Shown in pieces: positions 36,201 to 48,200 of a stretch of DNA of 64,000 nucleotides (the first letter of the stretch is position 1; the number at the start of each line of letters is the position of its first letter). This stretch comes from Acanthaster planci (taxonomy: Eukaryota > Echinodermata > Asteroidea > Valvatida > Acanthasteridae), in contig NW_019091382.1 in the NCBI RefSeq assembly GCF_001949145.1, positions 154,655-218,654 of the forward strand, written 5' to 3'. A program made the position numbers and the translations under genes. The notes beneath the pieces were generated by a model. The model was given only the letters and a program-made list of their open reading frames with translations. It had not been told where the DNA came from and ran no database searches.

Positions 36201-39200
36201 GTCTGGATTCAGTCAAAGCTTATGATTTGCTCCGTTATTGGCGGAAAGATAAAGGCATCAGAAGGTTGATGACAAGTCCCCTGCCCACCTGTTTCCTGAC
36301 TTTCTGTTTCACTTGGTCATTCTCTGCTGTCGTTACTCCTTGCAACCTATGTGTTGTTTATTAGTTTTCTTTTCAATGGTCGACGGCGGTGGCATCCTTC
36401 CATTTAACTAACAGCCTACAAAACCCTGATTCATCCTAAATTAGAACTTGCAGTCGTTGATGATCTGCTTCTATCAGTCAAAGCCCTCTGCACAATTCTG
36501 GACAACTTCTAAGGTTGACTTGGATTGTGTTTATAAGAAAACCAGACAGATGGATTTCCCTGTTCATTTTGGAATCAGTAGATGCCGTGTGTGTTGATTC
36601 TGTCAGACATTTCTGCATTAACCCTCAGAGAAAAAAAGATTGTGCATTTCATTGTCGGCAAGCCTGGTTCCAAATTGACTCATTTCTGGAGTTATTAACT
36701 TGAATGTTTTTTAATGACATTGGCGATGATGAAGTCATCAAATTCCTTATTCATTAGTTTGATCTTAGGGGAGAAACTTGTGTGTTTTTTGCCAGTTTGT
36801 TAAGTGTCAAAAGGTGTTTACTTTGATATGCTTTTTAGGCCGCTAAAATGATTTCTTCAGACACAGACTGATTTCTTTCTGTTGCCAAGAATGTCAAGAT
36901 TTGCCATCTGCATCTTTTCTAAACCTCACTTGATATTCACTTCGTTTCTCACTTAAATTGCTGTTTTCCTTTGTTAGGAAATTTTCCAGAGGTGAAGGTT
37001 ATCACTTTTTTTTCCCACAATGGTTTCTGTGTGTTGAAGATTCTAAGAGAGTGTATTTTACCCTGCTGACATTGCTTTTCAAGTTTCTAAAGTTCTCATG
37101 AATGCGCTTCAGGAAAGAGCACATGTAAATGTTGGCAACCGTATACCAACCAATTAGTTTAAAGGAAATACTGTTTTGGGCGGTTACCAACCAACCACCC
37201 ACAACACTATCCCCCCCTCCCCCACCGCAGAATTGTTGACACGTCAGGTCCTATCGAGCATGATACCTTGCGTCAGTCCGTAATTCAATCACGGCACATC
37301 CTGTTGCTTGTCGGCCCTGAGACCGGGAGACTGTACCGTCTCAGACAACAGCAGCATTCAAGCAATGGTTGTCGTTTGATGCACTGTACAGTCAGCACTC
37401 TCTTATACTGCAAGTGCTGCTTCATCCAACCGACCACCGATTCGATAGAAATGCCTGGACTGTAGCAGGCCCCTCGAGGAGCACATTGGCACATAAAGTG
37501 CTCCAGGGAAGCGTTTATGGCATTTTGCAACCCAAATCGGTGTTTGTTTTCCCTCAGTCTTGTGGTTTTTGTTGTGTGTGGCTTAGCAGTGATTCAACAT
37601 GTCTGTGTGGTACGTTGAGGTAAGGTGGTCTGACGACGTTGTTGACATTTTCGTGGGGATGTGCAGCTTGCCTGCAGTCTAATCTGTAACTTCTTTCCTG
37701 TCGCAGTATCTATGAGCAACAGGAAGTCATGAAATTTATATGTATCGGCCCTCAGAAAAAAAGGAGGAGCTATACATGATTTTGAATTTTTTCTTTCGAA
37801 TTTTGGGCAGGGCAAAGCTTACATGTACATGTACGGTACATATACCTGTTGATGTGTTTTTTAGCATGGAAGATCAACACATTTGGTGCCTCTAGATTTC
37901 AGAGGAAGACGGGTTGAATGGAAATAAATTTCAACTTTCTTGTGTTTTATGGAAGAACATCAATTTCTTCTGTCATGTGTTTCATGTTCTGAAGTTCCCT
38001 GTCTTGTTCCTTGTCTCATTTCTCCTCCAGCTGCAGATTCTCAATGACCGGGCCAAGGCAGACAAGAAGGACATGGAGGGGCGCCACACTTTGGTCCAAA
38101 AAATGGTGAGTCGCTTTCTCTGGCAAATTTGTAACAAAGGCTGCACTTACAAGAAGAATAAATAGAGAAGAAACACTCTTAAAAAGGGGTGTTATTATTT
38201 TGAAAAAATGTTTTTAAATCTGTTGTTCCTCACTGATTTGCCAGAAAAAATTTCTAGCAGAAATTAGGTTTTTGTTTAATTTAGTGCTCGTGGAAACTGC
38301 TAGTAGAAATAAAAATTTGTTTGTTTAACATTGCGGTGGCACAGACATTTATGTTTTTGCATTGTTTTTGCGACAGACTGATCCAGTAAGCCCCGCCCAC
38401 TGCACACTTAGGCACTTCCCATAAACACAAACAGTTCTGCACCACTTCATGTCCCCTGTGCACGCGTGCTAGATGTTAGACTTCTTTGCAGCCATCAGAC
38501 ATAAATCATGGCTGTCATTGATCAGAACACAGTGGGTGTGTCCTCAGGGATCAAACAATTTTCATTTTGCAGGAGTCCCTCTGGAACGTTACGTTCACCT
38601 CCACCCCTGGACCGATTACAATGGAAGGCTACCTATTCAAGAAGACCAATAATGCATTCAAGACATGGCACAGGTCAGTTCCATTTTCAGCCAAGGGGAG
38701 GCACACTAGCAGTGAATCATACTTGCCAAATATGCCTATGTGTTTTATATTTGGACTAGTAGGGAAAGAAGTTGACCACTAAAGCTATGTCTTTAAACTC
38801 ATAAGAGTTAAAACCAATGGTTTAAATTTCCGCAGTGTTAGTTAACACACTTAATTTGTAATAAGTAGTTTATTGAAGTCATCTGCCTTAATAATCATGA
38901 CGTTTTAGGTTTGAGTGCCAACCGTGTTATTTTTTTGCTCTCAATATCTTGGAAGCACTGAGCAAGTGGGTTTTACAATTCTTTTCATTGAAATTAAAAT
39001 TTATGTAAACTTTTTCTTTGTTGCTGTGTGTGTTTCCCAGACGTTGGTTTACCGTCAAGAATGACCAGCTAGTCTATCAGAAGAGAACGAAAGTAAGACT
39101 CAACTGGAATAGTTGGGATCCATTTCCTTTGAGCCAATTAACACCTTGTTTCTTTATAAGATGTATAAAACCCCATGTCTCTTCAAAAGGCAAACATTTG

Positions 39201-42200
39201 CTGAGAACTGCCCAGCAGAAATCCCGACTTAATTCTGTGAGGAAACTTTTCAGATTTGTGTGCTTGGATTTTCTGTGGAATATTTTTCATCAGATTCGGT
39301 TTTCAGAGAAGGAACTGCCGTGTATGCTGTGTGGCTTTTGTGTGCGTGTATGAAAGGATGTACATGTACATGCGTCTTGTTTTCAACAGAATGTGCACAA
39401 ATGTGGTGTTTGCTTGTGAAGGAAGAATATCTGAGTTTGGGTGTCCATCTACAGTAGCCTTGAAGTAGTCTCCAGTGACAGTTATTCTTGACACTGGTAC
39501 ATCTGCGGGTGTGCCGCTCGAGCTTGTTTGTTGGTCTGAGTGTATGTTATTGCTTGTTTGTCCATCCGTTTCTGTGTCAGGGCGGAATAAGCATTGCAGC
39601 GGAGGATTTGAGACTCTGCAACGTCAAACCTCTGGACGACATCGATCGCAGGTTCTGCTTTGAGATTGTCCTGCCCGGCAAGTGAGTTGACCCTTGAACC
39701 CATTCCAACCATGTACTTTGAACTCAGCTGATCCATAACTTGCACAGATTTACCTGTCATGAAATTTCAATCCCGGATGTTTCCCTGTGGCTGGATGCAG
39801 TTTTCTGGTCCTCATGCATTTTTCAGATTCAGTCAAGTTTCTGAAAACCCTTCTTTGGTTTCAGGACCCTGCAGCTACAGGCTGACAACGACAGCATCAG
39901 ACAAGCCTGGATCCAGGCCCTACAAGCAGGCATTAACTCCGCCTACTGCCTGTCACCAAAACACCAGTCTAAGCCAGTAAGCGAATTGTAGGAGTCTGGG
40001 ACCAGACCTAGAAATGGTTTTGCTGTTAGGAGCATTTATACAGTTCATACTCTGGCAGCCCCATGCACCAAGCATAAATAGTGGGAAAAGTTAACACGTT
40101 TGAGCTACCTGCCTTGGAGAAAGGGATATTTGACCAGAACAGTATAACCAATTTTCATACAATTGGTGTCAAATATTTGCATCTTTAAAGACAAGTTATC
40201 CTGATCGTTAATATACATTGGTGATTGAAGTTAGTCCGGTGTTCTTTGATCATCTTCCACTGACAGGAATTAGCCGGTAACCAGAATGCCCCTTCACAAG
40301 AGACGAACGGTTCCCATCCAGCGAATGAACCAAAAAGCCCCAGGTAACAAGATCTTGGTAGGAACGTGTGAAACTGAGCATTATCCCCCTAAACCACCCC
40401 CTCCCCCAAAAATCCCCAAATAGTACTTAGTCTACCCAAGCATCCATGAAACTTCAACATCAGCTAGCAAATGCCCTGTTGCACAGATAAATTACTATAA
40501 ACTAGTCATTGTAGTGCGGATCCCTTGTAACCATCACAAGACAGGTCTCCAGTCTAAATTCCGGTGACAAGCATTCAATGGACTCTGGTAAATGCATTGC
40601 TTCATCAGTGTTCACCTTGTTACTTGCGACAGGTCATGTGACAGGTCATGTGATATTTCTTCTTTCCAGCTTCAAGGCCAAGATTCAAGCTCTTCCTGGC
40701 AACGACAAGTGTTGCGACTGCAAAAGCGAGAGTAAGCTAACTGGGCTCTTTTCATTTTCAGATTTGACAAAATATTTTTGTCAAATCAAAACAACTGGAA
40801 ACAGGTTGAGAAAAGGGCAAAACAGCAAAATTTGAGCTTTTTGGTATTTTTTTGGCATTTGTTTCCAATAATCAGTCTGTTCAGAAAATGCTAAAACCTA
40901 AAAAAATCAATACATATACCATAAAAATATCTTTAATAATGTTTGTTTTATCACAGTTTTTTAAAAGTTACAATTTTGAGAAATCTTAACTTCAAAATGA
41001 ATTATTATAAAGATGAACAAAGAAATTGACTAGAGCGGGATTGGAACCTGCGACCTCTGGAATACAGTACCAGTGCTCTACCAACTGAGCTACCCAGCCC
41101 TATGTTGGTGGCTCTTCCCAGTTGTGAATGTCTCTGTTCGGGGGGCATTAGCCAGAAGCCATTAAACCTGAAACACTTTGTAGCCAGGGATCACACCCCA
41201 ATATCACTACAGAGCCTGGGAAGTGCTGAAAAGGGATCACTCAAAGAGGACACAGCTTTTTGGACATAAATCATGAAACAAATCATATGGGGAAACTGAC
41301 TAGGTGCTTATGAGTGATTATAAAGATGAACAAAGAAATTGACTGGAGTGGGATTTGAACAAATGCGAAGAGCCACCAACACCAACTGGGTGGCTCAGTT
41401 GGTAGAGCACTGGTACGGTATTCCAGAGGTCGCAGGTTCAAATCCCGCTCCAGTCAATTTCTTTGTTCATCTTTATAATCATTCATAAGCACCTAGTCAG
41501 TTTCCCCATATGATTTGTTTCTTGAAAATGAATACAGGCGATTCACAATAGTGCGCATCCAAGAGTTTGCAATGCGTTAGCCAATTAGAACGCGCAAAAT
41601 TTGTCGACCTTTTCCAAACGTGCATTGGGTCGACAAATTTCGCGCATTGTGATTGGCCAATGCGTTGAAAATTGTTTGAGGCGCACCATTTTGAAAGGCC
41701 CGTATTAGTAAACAACAGTACAAGAATTAGCTCTGTAACTGACATGCTTCATTTCTTATTTTACACAGACCCTACTTGGTGTAGCATCAATCTTGGTATC
41801 ACGTTGTGCATCGAATGCTCCGGCATACACAGGTAGGTCACGTCACAGTTAGAAATTATTTTCAAACACCAAGCACGAATATGAATCCTGGGACACCCAC
41901 GTGGTAACCGCGCCTCTGCCGTGCAGAGTAAATTGTAGCTGTGTAGTCTGGGCAGCTGTCACATCGCGCACTGCCAAATGAGGTTGTGAGGATTGTGTCC
42001 AATTTTCTTATTCTAAAAGACATGTTTATTGTGGGAACATTGGATTTCTAAAATGATTATTTTAATAATTTTTCCTTTTTTGCGCAGGAGTTTAGGGGTA
42101 CACATTTCCAAGGTACGGTCTCTGACACTCGACTCATTGGAACCTGAGACACTTAAGGTAAGAGAAAGTAGTCATAATTTCCTTGTCCTCTTTGTTTATT

Positions 42201-45200
42201 TGATGAATTTCTTGGCACATCGACAAAAAGTGGACTAAAACCACATTAATGAAACATTGTTTCCTAGGTAATGTTGGACCTCGGCAACGACATCGTGCGG
42301 AGCATCTACGAGGCGCGCGTCGACGAGACAGTGGCCTTGCCTGCATCTCCTAACTGCAGCCCGTAAGTCACTCAACCCAACAAAATTCGCCATTCCAAAT
42401 GCCCAGTTGCAGATTTCTGCCCAGTTGCAGTTTCTTGTGTCCCAGTCTGGTTTTTCCACGGAACAGAAATACAGAATTTTTAGAAATGAGTCTGAAGTTT
42501 TGTTGTTTGGTATGTTACTCAATTTCACATCTTGATGAAAATAGAAATTATATAGATGAAAATGCTCAGAGGTCAGATATATTCTGTGGTGAAAGATTTT
42601 TTTTTTTAAAAAGCTGGTTACTCACAGGTTACCCTGGCAACTTGTATGCTTAATTCTGTGGACTGGGGTTACATATTGTGTAGTTTGGTAAATCGTAAGC
42701 TACATGTATGACCCATACTTGTAAAAAAAATGTTTTTTAACTCTGTTTGGCTCCTTCGTATTTTTCCTGTCTCTGTATTTTCACATTATTGTAGTTTTCA
42801 CATTATCTTTTTCACGTAAGGTGTTATTTTCCTGATGTTCATTACCAAATGTGGACCTCTGACATGTTTGATCCACAGAGCTGTGCGCCGAAAATGGATC
42901 CAGACCAAGTACATAGACAAAAGCTTCCTTTCCAAGGTTCCCGGCACCTTCCGGAGTACCAGCCTGCGGCCCCGGACCACCAGTCGATTACGTAGGTGGC
43001 GCGTAGCGAAACAAGAAAGCACCAATCGCAATAAAGCTGACCGCACCGTAAAAACGTGTAGTGTTAAGGAAGGGCCCCGAGGGAGGGCTGGCACTAGAGG
43101 TAATAGCCCCAGGTCAGGGGTCAGGAGATTGGCTGTTCTTTCATTCGGCGTTACACCACAGTCATCATCATCATCTGTGCACCAGGTTTGGGGGGATTCT
43201 AATCACGGCAGCTTTGTAGCAACACTTTTATAGAGTTTTCAAGATTTATCACGCAGTTCATGTTCATACATAGCTTTCAAGAAAGACATCAGTGGCTGTA
43301 GCACGATGCTTGCATAAATCTTTGTCACATGATTGGTGGGTTGTTGATCATGTGTGATGAACTGTTAGTCCAAAGGCACATCACAGTTGTACTGCAAAAG
43401 TGGACTGTTCCCTACCACATGCTAATGGAGGGATTAATGTTCCATCCAGCTATCTATATGCACTGTTACACTATTTGGTGGCAGAATAAACAAATTCCTA
43501 ACTTGCGTTGTTTGTGTACTCACTTAAGCTTGTGTTCGACAGCAGTGCAGAGAACCTTGATCATGTCATCCGGGGTTATTCACAACAAGTCCATTTAAAG
43601 GCTAGTTCACAATTCACACTTATGCAAAGCGAGCGTAGCATTTGAGTTGAAAATGGGGCGGATGACGGAACGAAGTTTCCACTAGAGAATCAATCCCACA
43701 TTGCAGTGCAGAACAGAAAACTGGCGCCAAGATGGCGGACACTGCAGTCTAACAAATTAATAAGTTAAAATGTTTGGTAGAGATCTAACAAATAATCATA
43801 CTTATCAAGTAATACAGTGAAGGTTGACTGATGTACTTCTATAAATAACAAGTGAATTTTTAACTGAACTCTCTTCTTCACAATGTGGTTAAACTAATAA
43901 AATGAAGAGTCGTTGGCATTGGTTTGGGTTCAAAAAATCAGGAATTTAAAGGGACTAAATCCAAACAGAATTAAACAAAGCTCCGATATTAAACTCAATC
44001 AAAGTTTTTCAAAAGTATTAATGTCCAAGGGTCCTTATTTAAAGAATGTCTGATTTGAAAACCTGAGAAAACGTTGTGCCTTTTAGTTCAACCACTCATC
44101 CTTCATAGTCTCAACCATCCTTACATCGCCTCAATCACGTGCTCAACCAGTGACCTTAATTGTTGATGACATTACCTTAACATTGATTTCCCGGTTTGGC
44201 TAAGAATCGTTTCTGAACCTCTCTAAATCCTTCCACTATTCAGGACATGTTCTTGTGTTGAAACTTTCAAGTAGGCATGCCCCCTGTGGCTGGGCCGTAC
44301 CTTCCTCAATCCTTCAAATTCCTCCAAAAACCTGATTTATTATGAAGGAAATGTAGTCAAAATATTCTTTTGAATTGTACATGAGTGATTATTTAAGACG
44401 ATTTACTAACTTTTCTCCTCTTTTGTTTTCAGAAGAAACTTTTAATGACAGTGGCATCGGCGGAAGCAGAGATACAATTCCAGTTGAGCCAGGCAAAGCA
44501 GACGAGGGTATGACCTTTGAATCCCAACCTTTGACCTCCACCTATACTTTGTCTTCCTCACTGGACTTCATGTAATGAACCTGTTTGGGCAGTGCGAGCT
44601 GTTTGCATGACTGGAGCTGAGCACTGGTTCCTGATCCTTTCATTGGAATGTGTGGAGGGAACCTGTTATGACCATTCATCATTGAAAACAATTGTACAGA
44701 TCTGTTGTACATTGAGTAGTAACATGCAAGACATTGGCTTTACCTTCGACAGCCAAGACTCTGTCTTGATTTTGTTCACACAAAGACAAGTGGTCTTCCC
44801 TTCATATAGATGACTCAGTTACCCCGTTTTTTTGGCTCCTTTCTAGTGTGTCTGGAAGATTACAGGGCGATCCAGTCTTTTGTTTTAGAACACTCCTCCA
44901 GAAAGTACAAATTACTCCAAATTTTTTTTTGTTCGATGTCTTTCAGGCAGCGACAGTTCAGACGGTGAGGAACAGGAAGCACTGAAATCGAAAGAGATCG
45001 TGGAGGAACTGGAAATCAGTGCTACAGAACTTCTCTTCCAGGTAAAATGATTCAGACGACACATTCCTTCCACCTTGATGTTTATGTAAACAGCGTTGAC
45101 TGTCTAGAATAATTTGTTTGAGTTGTGAAGACAGCCAGTAGTCATAAAATGTATTTAAAAAGTCGACTTTTGTGAAGATTTGTCATTTTTTGTCCAATAT

Positions 45201-48200
45201 CAATTTAAGCATTTGAAGAAGGTGGTTATTGATTAACCTTTACAAGAGAGGTAAATTTCAACTTTTGGGTTTTCCACGTTCCATTTGCAGGGTTCATCGA
45301 GCGGCAATGTTGCGTTGATGATGGATGCTATTGCGCATGGTGCAGCCGTCAACGAGATGGACAGCAAGGAGGACAGTCGTACCCCGATGCACAAGGCCGC
45401 GTCCTCGGTAAGATGCCACTCAATTTGAATTTTGGTCTCGGGAACGATAGAAGGCACTTCATGTTCATTCACAAAAGTTTAGTGTTTTGGGCTGAAAATT
45501 GGGACGAAGGTATAGGTACTTTGATGCGTCTCCACAGTGGTCTAGATGTCCACCAATACAGAACAATGAAGTCTATGCAGTGCAGATGACTACTTTTCAT
45601 CTGAATGTGGGCACATGTTTTGCATTAAGCACCATTAGTTGGTACTGTTATGCACAAAGTCCTTAGTTCTTCATAGATGAATTGGCTGAGGTCACCAGTT
45701 CGAATCGCACTATAGTCAATTTTCATTGCTGAGCCCAGAAGAAACAGAATTCGGTTTGGATTTTCAGGGGAACCTTGGAGCCTTGGAGTTTCTGCTGCTG
45801 AATCGCGCCAAGGTCAACGTGAGCGACATCAGCGGGGTCACGCCCCTTCACATTGCAACGACCCTCGGAAACACAGGGTAAGAGAAAAATATGACCTTAT
45901 TCATCTAGGGATAAATTTATAGTTCCAGAAGTTGTAAAGTGCAAATCAGCTTGGAACCAGTGGTAGGCAGTGCAAACTGCATGACATTTTAGTTGGTACT
46001 CTGCTTATCCTCAGCCAGGTTTTTCTTTCTCTCCAAAATTCAACAATTTGTAGCAACAGGCAATTTCTTTTGAATTTCCGTCCATTGCTGGAAAGAATTG
46101 ATATGAAATATTAACTGGATTGATTTGAATTGTGTAATGCTCACTTTGCATTTCAGAATGGTTTGTCTGTGTTTGAAGCGAGGTGCTGTGCAAACAGCTA
46201 AGGACAAAGATGGACGGGTAAGTCTTTTGTGATGACCATAATCTATTAATGCAGACTATCAGATTTCCTGATCCAGATTAATATTCACCAGGAACTCCAA
46301 GGATTTATTCCCTCTACCCTAAATAGCTTTTGTCATATTCAAAGTGTTGGCAAATAAAAGTGCTATTTGGACATCATAGTGTGAAAAGAACCACAGTCAT
46401 TCAAGTTCTAGAACATTCTTACATCAGTAGGAACTAGATCAGCTTTTCTAGAACCTTTCAACAGTTTCTGTTGTGTTGGGTTTTTGTGTGCAGGACCCTC
46501 TGATGATAGCCATCGAGTCGGCCAATGCAGACATTGTTACACTGTGAGTATGAATTCCCTCCTTGCATGTAAACTTTGTGAACCTCATGTACTAACGAAA
46601 CCTGACGTGCAGTTGAACCTAGATATAATAACAGCACCAATAGCCCTAACAGTCCCAAATCCTCGAAATATGATCCTCCGATGTGATTTTACGTACACCC
46701 TAGGGAGTTAAAACAGCATTCTACTATAGCACAGAAAATTCTAGCTACTGAGGCCTTTCGCTCGTTTCCTATCGAGGCTTTGCACAGTTGCCATCTTGGA
46801 GGGCAGTGCTTTTATTCCACATGGAAACCTCCATTTGCCTACCCTGTGGAACAAAAGCACTGGCATGCAAGATAGCAGCCATGCAAACTCTCTATTCATG
46901 ACATTGTTAAAATGAGATTGTTCTAAAGTCCCAAGGGCCATATAAAGAGTTCAACTGTATCTTGAGGTTCCTCAGGGTCACCATGCACTGTACCTCGTGG
47001 AACTCAGTGTCACCATACCTCGTGGTGCACTCCTTCCCGCCTCAAACTACGGTTGTAATATTTATTCAAGTCCATTTTTTGTTCATTATCTCACTGATGT
47101 GCAGTCTCCGTCTTGCCAGACTTAACGAAGAGATGAAGGAATCGGAAGGGGTCTTCGGTAACCCAGGTGAGCCAAAACAAGACAAAATATTTACTCAAAA
47201 TCATGTAGGCATTCATACGAGGGACCATCCTTAATCCTCAATAATCCACCACTGTGCAGGAAATCAATGGCACCTTCAGTGTACTTCAAGGAGCATCAGA
47301 CCCCATGCAATTTAGCAGTGGCTGTGCTCTACCCTCTTCAATCCGGTGAATTCCTCCAAAAGCCTTGCGATGGATTTTGAAAAATCTGGGAGGGTATAGG
47401 GTTAACATAATAATCAAGGATCCTTAAGCGTTTGGGTAATCCTTTGAATTGGTTCCGATTTGGGTATCCCTTTTCATTTGCTTCTCGGTCATAAAAAAAA
47501 CTTCTGGTTCCACAAGGTTATAAGATTCAGGGAGACTGAAACAATGATTACTGGTGGCAGTTATCTGCTTGTGGACATCAGTGCTGTACCACTGGACCAC
47601 CATCAGGAACCAGACCTATATGCCCGCTCGGTTGAATAACTTTTTAAGATGGGAACTGATTTATTTTTGGTACAGTTTAACTTTTATCCTGTGTTTACAC
47701 AAGAAATGGCAATTCTTTTTAATTAACTAAAACGATCAACTAAACACTTCACCAGTGTTTGAGGAACTTGTGGAAAGTAAACCATGTTTGTTTTGATTTC
47801 ATTTCCTTTCATTTCCTTGGCCAAAAAAAAATCCCAGTGGAAGGTAAATATAACATTTATACAACGATCATGTGATCCAGTCCAAACTGTGTGAAATATT
47901 GCTAGAGTGATTAGTTTTTGTATTTATGGACGTGTAGTTGGTGTGTGTGTGGAGCTTTATAAACTCGCTTCTGTTTAAGTAGTTGGTGTGCTGTCGACTC
48001 TGCATGTTTGCACCATTATCACTGCATGGCACTATCTTTCCCCTTCAAGCTTTTTGACTCAAAGGTAAATTAGATTTACAGGTAATGGAATGAGCAAAAG
48101 GTTTGTGGATTACACAGATTTCTTATTGAAGAAACCTGTCAACAGTGACGGACAGACACACAAATGCTATTGCTACGGTATGCCGTAGACCCACATGAAT

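Noticed and set aside
41386-41455. Functional tRNA gene on the plus strand
   Set aside because: A and B boxes are good, but no convincing acceptor stem exists and an inverted copy with the same tail lies nearby, so SINE is the better call.
43099-43233. Continuation of ACAP exon 20 past 43099
   Set aside because: Open, but only the 43099 donor gives the phase needed by the next exon (ETFNDSGIGGS).
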